Assembly (NCBI RefSeq): GCF_964340395.1
Contig: NC_135556.1
Location: 19,325,642 to 19,389,641 of the forward strand
DNA length: 64,000 nucleotides
DNA from: Glandiceps talaboti
Taxonomy: Eukaryota; Hemichordata; Enteropneusta; Spengelidae
Reading direction: 5' to 3'
The notes below the pieces were generated by a model. It saw nothing but the letters and a program-made list of their open reading frames with translations. It was not told the origin of the DNA and did not search any database. Numbering within the stretch: position 1 is the stretch's first letter; each line of letters starts with the position of its first letter. Made by a program: the position numbers and the translations under genes. Shown piece after piece: positions 33,401 through 44,600 of the stretch.

Positions 33401-35149
33401 ATTGGAAGGAAAGACAACCTATACTATTCACGTGGTCAATCACCGAAAGACTATGGAATACCCATTGGATGGTGTCGTTTTGCTTTGCAGTACGTGTTTT
33501 TATTCCTCACAGTCATTTAAGAACACCACATTATTCGGTGTTATTAGTGCTATGTCTGTATTCTTTGTGAGGAAAAGAACTTTAAATTGAAATCCAATTC
33601 TTGTATTTCTCATGGAAAATCACACTTCTCAGAACCTCTTGAGGCAATTAATTTGTTTGCTATGGGGCATCAATTGAAAATTGTCGAATTCATAACTTTG
33701 CTTTCTCATGAATAAATGATCACTCAAAGCAAGGTGTTACTAAGCCAATACATTGATAAAGCAGTTTTTCTGTACTTTAATTTGTGAATAACATCACGTT
33801 GTCTCTTCCAAGAGATTTGATTGATAGATTACTTCCATTATCAATTACTAAATGGTTATCCCACTTTATTGCACTTACACTTTTGTTTCATTAAATTATT
33901 TTGCAATTGTTTTGATAAATAGGGTTTCAGGTAGAGTGATATCAATGGAAGTCTTCAAGAAATGGCATGTAGCCTTTCATGGTACTCATCTAGATGCCGT
34001 CAGACCAATTTTACAATGTGGTGATTTGCTTATGCCAGGTAAGTTACTTGCTCTGTCAATATAAATTATGTATGATGTCATTAATTTTGTCATCAGTATC
34101 ACCACCAATGTAATCATCATTGTTGTCATCAATACTGCTATTACTACCACCACCACCACCACCACCACCACCACCACCACCACCATTATCTTCATCGTGT
34201 AATGCCACTTGTAGGAATAATAATAGTAAGATGTTTATCAAATTTCAATACCTCGTGCCTAAATACAACGGAAAAGTACACTAGTATATATATACAACGA
34301 AAAATAAAGTAACGCGGAGTAGAGTAATGTAGAGTAGAGTAGACTGGAGTAGAGTAGAGTAGAAGAAAATGGCATCAAATCAAGTAGAACAACAGAATAC
34401 AGCAGAGTAGAGTAGAATAGTGTAGCACAGATTAAAGTAAAGTGGAGCAGAGCAGAGTAAAGAGTAAAAAGTAGAGTAAAATATAAGTTTAAAGGCATAG
34501 TAAAGTAGAGTAAAGTAAAATAGAATAAAGTATAGTAATGTAAAGTACACTGTTAAAAAAAGAGTAGACTTACGTAAAGTATGCAATAAGTAAACTAAAA
34601 TCAAGTCAAGTCAAGTCAAGTGAATGTCACTTGTACATCAAAAGTAATCACAACATAGTATTTCACCTCTTGTCTAACACAGGTGATGTGGCAATGGGAG
34701 GAAAGAAGCTTTCTGAACGGGAAGGACATTTCAACGATGAAAGAAAACCCAAGAATTTTGATACAAAACAAGTCTTCCTATCGCCTAGCATCCGATATTC
34801 TGGACACAATATTTATGCCCATCCTAGCAGGTATGTATATGTTTCACCAGAGTTTCACTTAGCATTTCAAATCTTCAAATGTTGTATTCCATTGTCACAC
34901 TTTCAATCAAACTTTTTTTTGCAATATTTTGAATTTTTTTTCAGATTCAAGGACAAGGTTACAAAGAAAGTCTACTCTGTAAAGGTAGTGTTCCAAGTGT
35001 TGGTAAATCCTAATAGCTATACAGTTGGACCAGAAACAATTGGGGCTAAGGAGAGAATTGATCCAAAATTCAGCAATCAGGAACTTGAATGGTTCACCAA
35101 ACAGCGCGGTAGCATTATAATATATGGACTCTTGGTAAATATGAAGTAA
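30491..35149 (+). CDS. ARM-repeat protein with C-terminal NEURL4-type ART-like domain
   Basis: Seven exons with continuous phase give 579 aa: 30491-30940, 31221-31809, 32202-32294, 33351-33489, 33923-34038, 34683-34830, 34945-35149 (TAA). Residues 1-150 look all-helical. Residues 151-346 are armadillo-like helices (AVEIITPFLQSEDIDVAATA, IGNIAINDDNKIRLI, SLLLKLMQKG, ANTGNPSVKQAAERVLMLLK). Residues 347-377 are a basic linker. Residues 385-425 hold a Cys/His cluster (YDICYCNTCH) ending GIPIGWCRFAL. Residues about 430-579 look like an ADP-ribosyltransferase fold: WHVAFHGT (H443), FLSPSIRYSG and NIYA (Y501 or Y507), SNQELEWF (E558 or E560), ending IIIYGLL. The C-terminal half resembles, from memory, the end of neuralized-like protein 4, which has been assigned to the ART superfamily. 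I infer NAD+ binding. Activity and target are unknown. No signal peptide or membrane segment is seen, so it is probably cytosolic. Coding might start further upstream. Confidence 0.82.
31221..31809 (+). other. ARM-repeat exon (exon 2 of the ARM-ART gene)
   Basis: The exon follows a long pyrimidine tract and CACAG, and ends at GGTAAGT. It encodes about 196 residues of repeated amphipathic helices, each of about 40 residues, as in armadillo or HEAT solenoids: stretches around LDILQNCAKASDN, ALLTLSYITEEHEP, IVVGIGNIAINDDN, ALYTLLVLAKLKIA and SVKQAAERVLMLL. The frame runs open to the left into the preceding intron, but a splice acceptor and the loss of solenoid character upstream mark the real border. 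Confidence 0.8.
32415..32710. mobile_element. Interspersed palindromic repeat, member 1
   Basis: About 300 bp in intron 3 of the ARM-ART gene. It shares AGTTGCTACATAACAGC, GTAGATGT and the end ACTATGGGTCAATAG-type text with a second member at about 45335-45600, with parts in inverse order, as expected for members of a palindromic MITE family. No target duplication has been defined. Confidence 0.5.
34147..34186. repeat. (CCA)n microsatellite
   Basis: About 13 CCA units in intron 5 of the ARM-ART gene. The glycine- and valine-repeat frames on the minus strand come from it. Confidence 0.92.
34312..34622. repeat. Degenerate (AGTAG/AAGTA)n satellite-like stretch
   Basis: About 300 bases built of imperfect 5-bp AGTAG, AAGTA and TCAAG units in intron 5 of the ARM-ART gene. 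Tyrosine-leucine-serine frames on the opposite strand are by-products. Confidence 0.8.
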
Positions 35150-35164
35150 AGCTTATGTTGGTAC

Positions 35165-36115
35165 CCAGGTTTATATCAGATTGATTTATACCCAGATTTA
35201 TATTCGGATTTGCGTCCAGATTTATACCCAGATTTACACCCTGATTCATATTCAGATTTATATTCAGATTTATAATTGGGTGGATAACCAAATTTATACC
35301 CTGATTCATACTCAGATTTATACCCAGATTTGTGCAGATTTATACTGATTCATATTCAGATTTCTGATTTATATTTGAATGGATAACCAGATTTATACTG
35401 ATTCATATTCTGATTTATATTTGAATGGATAACCAGATTTATACCCTGATTCATATTCAGATTTATACCCAGATTTGTTCAGATTTGTACCCAGATTTAT
35501 ACTGATTCATATTCAAATTTATACCCAGATTTATACTGATTCATATTCAGATTTCTGATTCATATTCAGATTTATATTTGAATGGATAACCAGATTTATA
35601 CCCTGATTCATATTCAAATTTATACCCAGATTTATACTGATTCATATTCAGATTTCTGATTCATATTCAGATTTATATTCAGATGGATAACCAAATTTAT
35701 ACCCTGATTCATATTCAGATTTTTACCCAGAATTATACTGATTCATATTCAGATTTCTGATTCATATTCAGATTTATATTTGAATGGATAACCAGATTTA
35801 TACCCTGATTCATATTCAGATTTATACCCAGATTTGTTCAGATTTATACCCAGATTTATACTGATTCATATTCAGATTTATATTTGAATGGATAACCAGA
35901 TTTATACCCTGATTCATATTCAGATTTATACCCAGATTTGTTCAGATTTATACCCAGATTTATACTGATTTATATTCAGATTTATACCCTGATTCATATT
36001 CAAATTTATACCCAGATTTATACCTTGATTCACATCCAGATCTATACCCTGATTCATATTCAGATTTATACCCCAATTCGTATTCAGATTTATACCTGCA
36101 TTTATTACCAGATTC
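35165..36115. repeat. ~950-bp minisatellite in the 3' UTR of the ARM-ART gene
   Basis: It starts about 15 bases after the stop codon. It is made of 11-12-bp units of the type GATTTATACCCA, GATTCATATTCA and GGATAACCA, organised in higher-order blocks of about 60-120 bp. If the poly(A) signal at 36595 is used, the whole array is transcribed as 3' UTR. Frames on both strands (Asn-Ile-Asn-Leu type repeats on minus) are produced by the repeat. Confidence 0.9.
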
Positions 36116-36594
36116 ATACCAAAATACTACTTACGATATACATTGTTTTGTATCGGAAGAACATCCAAGGTCTAGCAGATAGACTACATAGACATGTGCT
36201 GTCATGACGCAGAATGACCAGAGTATATATTCCATATTTTTTGTTCAACTTGGCTTGTGCATGGTATAATACATAGTTGTTCATATAACCATTAGAAGTA
36301 TTTGACAGTAGGAAAAATTTATAGGGTACACCTACCCAATCAAAACAGTCCTAAAATGCTTCAAGTATGAACTTGGTCTGTCGTTTTCCACTGTTGACTT
36401 TTTGTTTGTTTATGGTTTCCATTGATTCAGTCATAAATTCAATATGGATATTGGGAGATAATTTGGGTGGGATGGATGCCCTACACAATAGTAAATGATT
36501 TTCAGGTTATTTTTTTCTTTACTTTATTTTGTTCTTGACAGTGTTCATCCTTTGGCTATGTTCTCCACTTTTGTATAGTCACAATGACATGTTA

Positions 36595-36600
36595 AATAAA
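36595..36600 (+). terminator. Poly(A) signal of the ARM-ART gene
   Basis: AATAAA on the plus strand about 1.45 kb after the stop codon. It is the first good signal past the minisatellite that I noticed, but I did not score all variants. Confidence 0.45.
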
Positions 36601-36697
36601 TGCATAGTGCAAATATAGCTCAGAAAACGATTGCATTGTTGTTTACTTTCATTTGTATCTTCTATCTATAATATTAGGTATTACCACCACAACTCTA

Positions 36698-36865
36698 CAC
36701 ACACACACACACACACATGTACGTACGTACGTACGTACATACATACATACATACACACACACATGCATATACATACATACATACATACATATATACATAC
36801 ATACATACATACACACACACATGCATATACATACATACATACATACATACATACAGACAGACAGG
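36698..36865. repeat. (AC)n, (ACGT)n and (CATA)n compound microsatellite
   Basis: AC run, ACGT units, CATA units, then a near-duplicate of the last two blocks and GACA units. It lies between the convergent ARM-ART and SYCP2 genes. All open frames here are repeat artefacts. Confidence 0.92.
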
Positions 36866-36869
36866 CGTA

Positions 36870-38440
36870 CACTTTATCACACCTATAATACTATTGAACC
36901 TTCTCGTTTTTAATGCAGTAGAGTTGTAACAACAGACTAGTGAAGCAAACACATTTTTGTTCAAGTTTATTCAACACTTGGTATAACACAATAAATACAA
37001 TCTGAGTTGTCATTCCAACTCATGAAATACCACAGTAAACACTTGACAATACTAAATATAAATTAATTCTGTGAACGTTCTTTAAAGATTCTTAATCTGA
37101 GAATGAAGAATTTAGTCGTCATATGATAAATAAATATATAATTGAAAGATAATACTTCAATAATTTATCATAAATTTAAATACTTGTAACAAATATTAAC
37201 ATCAAGCAGTAGTTTTAACTGCTGTTTATTAACTCAATTAAATTGATGAATCGGATACATCTTTACAGACAAAATTGCAGCAATAATGTAGATATTAAAA
37301 ACAGTTGGAAGCAAAGGAAATAGTGTTTGTTGTATTAAGACTGACTGCTTCACATGACTATACATAGAAAGAAAGCGTGTCTGACAATGTTCTGTTTGTG
37401 CAAAATAATTCACTGCAATATTTCATCATCTACTGGCAAAGTAATACATGTTGCAGTGACAACATAACAGTCTACATGTTTCAGTCACTTTTATTTGGTG
37501 GGGAGGAGATGTCATTTGGAAATACAACACAAAGAGTACAGTTGGATAATTTTTGCAAAAAAAAAAGCAACAAAGGAAGAGTGAGAGGTGGTTCCACTCA
37601 ACAGCCGCTGTTTACATGCACATTCCTTATATGGAGTAGACTTCACTGAATTGTGATACAGTATAAAGTAACTGTTCAATATATTTACCATTAATGTAAT
37701 ATCTCTTGATGATTATTTGCAGCAAAAACCATTCATCCTCGAAACACTCCCCTTTCAAAGTCAGGTACACTACAATGACTGACGATAAGGTAGAAATGAA
37801 TGTGAACATTGCAGCTGTCTGCACTGTAGTTGTCAATTGTCAAATTGTAATCTTTAATTAAGTATTAGCACTGGAAATCTATAAATAGTATCACTTACAA
37901 GAACAGTTTCTTACTTACTTTTTGTTCAATTTATATGAAACATTACAAACTTGAAACACTTGGTAAAAATAAACTCAACATTTCGCTAGGTAGGGAACAC
38001 ACATTATGTGGCAATCATTTTGGCAAGACTGGAAAATAGCAAGTCTGATACATATACGTTGTATATCCTAGCCAGTTTTGTTATCCACATGAAATGAAAG
38101 TGGCACTAACATTAGGATTTGAAATGACCCATAATGGCAATACTTGTGTGTCCACATCTGCTGATCACAAAAAGGTAGCTTGTAACATCCTTTTCACATT
38201 CTGCACTTCCTTCTGTTGCTGTAAAGGGATAAATTACAATTTAAAGTGTTATCTTGTAGTTAAGAAGAAGGGCTAGACTGGTAGATTTCTGTTGGTATTA
38301 ATATATTATGATAAACAAAGTCTTCTACATCTCAATAAATACGTTTTCTATGTCTCAAAGATACAGTTCCCAACAGTGGTCTGTTGTATATGATATGTGT
38401 TCCTATAGACCATTATTTAGCTTGCAATCCATTACAGGAT
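36870..38440. other. Intergenic region between convergent genes, no gene seen
   Basis: AT-rich sequence without recognisable coding potential. Minus-strand AATAAA hexamers (for example 36966-36971) could serve as alternative 3' ends for the SYCP2 gene if its terminal exon is not the one proposed. Confidence 0.5.
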
Positions 38441-38442
38441 AC

Positions 38443-38448
38443 TTTATT
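38443..38448 (-). terminator. Candidate poly(A) signal of SYCP2
   Basis: AATAAA on the minus strand overlapping the TAA stop of the proposed last exon (TAATAAA). The MFSD8 copies also have signals very close to their stops. Confidence 0.35.
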
Positions 38449-38650
38449 ATGCACATTCATTGACTTCGACTTTATATATACATGTACAAAGAGGTGAGCA
38501 AGCGGTCTGAGCTCCAGGAACACTGAATTTTTGTGGGACTGTTTGTTTTTGATGACTACCAGTCCAATGGACATTTAAAGAAAATGAAAGGAAAACTATG
38601 TTATCCATGACTACAGAATGTTTAGTCTGATGTGACAAATGAATTGAGTC
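38447..38650 (-). CDS. SYCP2: Proposed terminal exon of SYCP2
   Basis: After an excellent pyrimidine tract and acceptor (TTTTTCTCTTGCCAG), 67 codons run in the right phase from exon 32 to TAA, with AATAAA overlapping the stop. The peptide (starting DSIHLSHQTKH) does not resemble the vertebrate C-terminus, so the true last exon could be elsewhere between 37 and 39.3 kb, or this could be 3' UTR. Confidence 0.35.
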   Translation of the reverse strand, partial: DSIHLSHQTKHSVVMDNIVFLSFSLNVHWTGSHQKQTVPQKFSVPGAQTACSPLCTCIYKVEVNECA

Positions 38651-41600
38651 CTGGCAAGAGAAAAACAGATATCTCATCAAGTTGCCAAAAGAAAAGCACA
38701 ACAAAACCTTTTTCACTTTAGACATTGTAATACATAGTACAGCATGAAATTGTTACCCTGTACATTTTGAAAGTTACATACTAGTAGAGTGTGGACTGTG
38801 ATGACATGTGGAAGTAGAGGGTCTGACTTTTGATATGAATGCTACTCCAGGAAATAAGGTATTTTCATAACCTTTGGGTTCTGACGAGTCATTACATATC
38901 ACATAATTTTTTCTCAATTGTCAAGAAACACCAAATTGAAAGTTTTTCACCTGTATTGTTCTTTCAGTGATACACCATTGCATCATGGGTCTTTAATAGC
39001 ACACATCAATATTCATTAGATGCACACTGAATACTCATGACTCCTAACAGAGGAGGCGGTGCAGAGCATGATGGGTAAAAACAACTGTGGTAGCTCAATA
39101 TCATGCTGTTAGCCTCCATTGTGTACACTTCAATCAAAGAGCTTATTTAGCATAATTAGACTTATTAAATATGTAAATGCTCAGGCTGGTTTGAGAAATC
39201 AAGATGTACAATGTAACAATTTGATACACATGGTGTCCCAGACTGAAAGATTCATTATTGTGTATATTCTCACTCATGTTAACATCGATTCTATTCTCTT
39301 AGTGACGAATGTGAAATGTTTACTTACCATGTCTTGAAGTATATTTTTCTGCATTATGTGTACTTCTTTCTTCAGTGTCTGTTGCATTTTATATCCTTGG
39401 TTTACTTGGTTCTTCTCTAGTGCCTCAATAACAGCTTGGAATGCGGCATATTTCTGTCCAATTCGATCAAACCTACATGACAACAGTAAATAGGATTTCA
39501 TGGGATAGCACATCTCTGACACTTTACAGTGTTCACCTTGGGCCTCACCTGTTGGGGACTAATAACCCAAACAAATGTAACAATGTTTGCATTCAATTTG
39601 GGTTGATCATTGATGTTGATGATTACTTTACTAGTAACACTATGCTTCCAGTCCCCTCCAGGCACTGCCCCCAAACAGCGGGTATATTACTCTAAAAACC
39701 AAAATATGGCCGTGCATATATAGACACTGTAGTACTGATATCAGCTGTTGTCAAATCTTGTCACTTTATTTGACAGTCTACATTATTTTGGAAGTAACCC
39801 AGAGTAGTAGATTTAGCTAAAAAAATGAATTTTACATGACATTTTTCTGTTTTCTTTCTGTGTTTGCCCTTGCCGCCTGCAGGCTTTGGACAAAAGTATT
39901 ACAAGATGTTTACCTTTGTTTGACCTTGTAATGAAGTGAGGTCAGTCGTCTTTCATGTTTCTTGTACAACACTGCAAACTCCATCTCTTCCTCATTCATT
40001 TTATCCACAATTTCCTCTACACCTATCATTTCATTTAGTATTTCTTCATTGAATTCATGGACAATTTGCTGTCTGTAAGAATGGTAAAAATAAAATTTGT
40101 AAAATTGATAAACTTTTTTCAAAGATCACAATTCTATGACGTCTTTTTATTATTTCACAGTTATATCTTTTTACCTGCCTGATTTTCCCTTTGCTTCAAA
40201 GAACAATAGGACTGGTTTCAATTTTAATAGCTACATAACTGAAACACATTTGTTATAATGGTAAAATTTATCAAAAATCTAATCAGTTCTTGTTACACTC
40301 ATAGGATGTTTATCATGTTTCATTGGAATTGAATCTGCTGTTTTAGAGAAAATGATGACACATACACATACAGACAGGAGAGTGAAAAGTTTACTGACCT
40401 GGTTGTAGTTTGTTCTTTCCACATTGTAGACATTTGTTTCTTTGTACAACACATAGTCTTGTTAACAATTTGTTCAAGATGGCTTTGTTTCATCTGTAAT
40501 GCACACGATAATGATAAAACAAGCTTTGATACAAATAATAAATAGAGAGATGTCTTAGAGTAACAATATCATGAGTAATCTAGGGACTTGCAATGTCCTT
40601 TGAGCACCTAACCTTCTATCAAAATCAGAACATGTGCAACGTAGGAAGGTAATGCACATCAACAGTTCTAAGTATCGTTACCAGTGATGTAATTTGTAAT
40701 GTAGAGCTTGATTTTGAAGTTTCAGTATAATTTTAATGATACTTCATCATTGATAACATTGGCATAGTCACTCAAATGAGGTCTCTCTTTATTAAGCTTC
40801 CAGACTAAGTGGACAAAATGGGTATTATTCAGTCATTATTGCAAACATTGAGACACAACCTGTGCATATGTAGATTATAGTAGCTGACATTTGTGCCAGA
40901 TTTGGTGCAAATTGGGTTATGTGTTATGAGACACAGGTGGACATGGACAGATATATGAAAGGATCATGACATATGCACACACAGAGGAACAGATGGATTT
41001 ATACCCCATCAAACTGGCCCTCTTTGGGCTTCACTTGTTTGGGCGAAAAATGCTTGAATGTATCTAACACCTTGCACCTGTAAATGAATAAGATCGAAAT
41101 ACCTCTCACCTGGAACACATTGCGCAGGTCACTACTAAATTCCTTGAGTAGGTTGAACACACCAAGCTCAACACCAGTTACACTATGCAGTGAGCTTTTG
41201 GAACCTTCAGAAATTTCCGAGGGTGCAGTTTTAAGACTGTGGTCAACATCCATTACACTACTGACAGCTGAGTTGCTGGAGCCTTCAGATATTTCTGAGG
41301 GAGCAGTCTTAAGATGATCACTCAGTGATACTGTATGTATGAGATAGAAATTATAAAGACCATGATACATTTCATTCAAATAGCAATGTCCAATGTATGT
41401 TACTCTTATCTTATTTTGGTAAATGTATCAGTTTTGTAGGTAACTCATGTTAGAATCTTTTAAGATTAATGCACATTCTTGAGGTGATGATATACAAATA
41501 AGTCAAGAGTTCTGGTACTTACAGTAAGTTTTCAAATCATTGCATGCACTACTTAAGAGATGCCAATAATTATTACCTTGTCTGCCCATTTTGAATAGTT

Positions 41601-44600
41601 TCCTAGGTTTCAACTTCATTTCTTCATTTGAAATGTCATCATCATCATCACTGCATTCACTTGCAGCGCTTGACATGTGTTCCTCCTCAGTTGAGAAAAT
41701 CGCAGCATACTTTCGTTTCAACTCCGATCGATTTGGTCTTTCGTATCGTGGGCCTGAAAGTGTTACTAAACTCAATTACTTACCCCACACAACATGGTTT
41801 CTCAATGATTTATGACATTTCATTTTTTTAAAAGCAAATTACTGTTTTATATACTGGCCAGGGTCAATGGTTATTTTTGAACACAAAGCTCACCAAACTA
41901 TGTGTGCATAAAATTTGATGATGTCTATGTGTATAAAAGAGTAGAGTGCTAATTGACCTTGGATATGAACATGAAGGTCATGGTTTGAGTTTTTTTACAT
42001 TAGAAAGCTTATTTCTGATAATATTGATGACGAAAATTGAATGGTGAACCTATGGATTTTTTTTTCAAATTTACTGCACAAATTTAAAGTTGACTTTGTA
42101 GATAAGGGATATATCAATTAATACCCATTCTCTGACTACAGAGTTGACTGCATACAATGTGGGTGTCCACACATGTTTGGTTGAAAATGAGTTGTGGTTG
42201 TCAGCGAAAGGGCTGTCAATGAACAGATGGCTGCACAGACACAGACACAGACACACACACACACACACACAGATATGGACATAATTGAGATATGCATAGC
42301 CAATAATTTGGAGTACATATGTAAGCTTTTACTACATAATCAAACAGCGCCATACCTGACTTGGGTAAAGTTTTACCAGTAGATTTTATTGACTGTCGAC
42401 TGATATCCTTCTGAAAATTAACCAAATATATGTTGATATTATTAGTTCAAAATTAAGTTAAGATCCAAGAAAGATTGATAGATTTGACTTTTTTTTTCCA
42501 TCCTCTAGTAAAATTTTATATTGCATGGATACATATTACAACGAGACCACAATTATACAAAGCAGCCTTAAATGTCTCAGTAGTTAATTTTGTACAACTA
42601 AATCATACTACAATAATTCTTGCATACTATAAACCATTCCTTGACACAAAGGGATCATCTTTGAAATGAGCCATTATTAAAATGATCTAAATTGAGTACT
42701 TTGGGAGACAACAACAAAATTATAAACAATATTACCTTTCCAGAAGTACTGCGCTGTGTCTGAGCACTTCTAAAAGTGAAAGAAGTTGATAACTGTGTCT
42801 TTGGTGAAGGAGAATTAGTCTCTATTTGCAGCCCGTCTCCGTTTTCTTCATCAAGGTCATCGTTCAAATCTTCTATTTCTCTTAGTCTCAATGGTGATAC
42901 CATGATCTAGAGGTGCAACAGAACAAACAAGTAAATAAGACTCCAAGAGTGATTTTTTATTCTAGTCACAAGCTAGGCATGAGGAACTTCCTAAATAGAA
43001 ACAAGAAAAATCTTTAAGACAAATTTACGTTAATTCTATTGTCAGGTTGGGGTTCCTGTGCTAGTAGAGGGTTTCAAAAATCATTAGTCAAGTTGTTAAT
43101 TTTCAGTTAGCCAAATGAAAAAGTCATAAGCCATATTTCCAAAGCTAGTTAGTACCACGTAAAACTAACAGACATGGTGGCAGCCAGTAAATTCAACTAT
43201 GGCAAAATGTTTCATGGACTGTTTCATTTGACTGACTAAGGTTGACAAGAATTTTAATTTGGCATTGTGGTAAATGACTTTGAAAATATTTTTGCCATCT
43301 CACGTTTTCTTTGTAATTTGCGAGTGTGGTGAATGGATTGCACAGGAGTGCAAGGTTCTCCACCAACTTGAAAATTACAGGGTATGGAAATCAATGCAAT
43401 CTGTACTGTTTCTAATACAGGGGTTCTCAAACCTTGGCAAAAACACTGACCTGTATCATATCATCCTTTTGAGATATTTCAATTTCTACATCTTCTTCAG
43501 AATCTGTCTCAATCTTATCTGGTTCATCTGTCTTTGGAGTCACTGGTGTCTTCATTAACTGTACATCCAGTGGACTGTATTTACGGTGTCGTTGTTTTGG
43601 AGTTTTCTCTTTACTGTTGCTTGCTACCAATTTGGGAGTTGCAAGTGCTGATAATATCAAATCTGACATCTGCTGCTATAATGAAGGAAGGAACACATGT
43701 ACATGTAGAAGTGAGAGTACATTTTTGAACTGCCTTCTGTATCATCCTATTTTAATTCCTGAAATTAAATACCAGCAAGTGCACAAAACTGAGCCTTTTG
43801 ACCACACAATCTACATCAATTTAAGATTATCTTTAGAGAATTCAGCAATCTGCTGTGCAAAAAAATGATACAATTTCATACTCTCTTGTGTTAGAACAAC
43901 TCAAATTCAACAGAGCTGATTGGGGCTAATAATAGTACCGGTACACGGAACCAATCAAACTATCTAGACTAAATGATGTAAATCTCATCATACACTCAGG
44001 ATGCAGTAATTAACTGTTGTACTTCAATCAAATAAAAACCACTGGTACTATTGTTGATATTATGATTTTAGATACATGTGAAATACTGTGCACATTATAT
44101 GCAGTTTAGTAATTACTTTAATGAATATTCATGAAAAATTTGTAAACTTTTGAAATTACTTCTTTTGATGACATTACTCTGTTATCATGAGTGTATAAAT
44201 TCACCATCTTTCTATATGAGGAAGTATATCTTCATCACTCATATCACGACTAAAAAAATGATGAAGTCACATTAGGATCATTTTCACTCACCTCTTTCTC
44301 CCTCTTGGATGATGACTTGTTTTTGTTTCCATCAATGTCACTGCTGGACACATCTTTATAGTCTCTGTTTTCAGAAAGCCATCTCTGCACGTTCTTTTTC
44401 ATTTTTGGTTTCTTTTCTCGACTTGATTTAACATGGAAACTATCTGTGTTGAAATATCTATTTGCTGACTCTTCATCTTCTTCATTATCTCCTTCCTCTC
44501 CTCGGGTGTGCTTTGAGGAAAAGGATTTCCTCTTTCTTGGAGCACTGGTACCCTGGAAGTAGCAACAGTGGGAAGTTAGAGTGATTGACTATGGTGAGTA

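Larger units (their letters stand above)
33923..35149 (+). other. ART-like domain exons (5-7 of the ARM-ART gene)
   Basis: Three exons (33923-34038, 34683-34830, 34945-35149) encode the proposed ADP-ribosyltransferase fold. The His of HGT is at 33978-33980. The order His, then Tyr 58-64 residues later, then Glu about 50 residues after that, matches the H-Y-E arrangement of PARP/diphtheria-toxin-class ARTs. The structural assignment rests on motif order and on resemblance to the NEURL4 C-terminus, not on a computed model. Confidence 0.62.

Noticed and set aside
35115-36117. Asparagine-isoleucine-leucine repeat proteins on the minus strand
   Set aside because: By-product of the GATTTATACCCA-type minisatellite. 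No start context or splice structure.
36631-36964. Histidine-threonine and cysteine-valine repeat ORFs
   Set aside because: All come from one CA/CATA microsatellite read in six frames.
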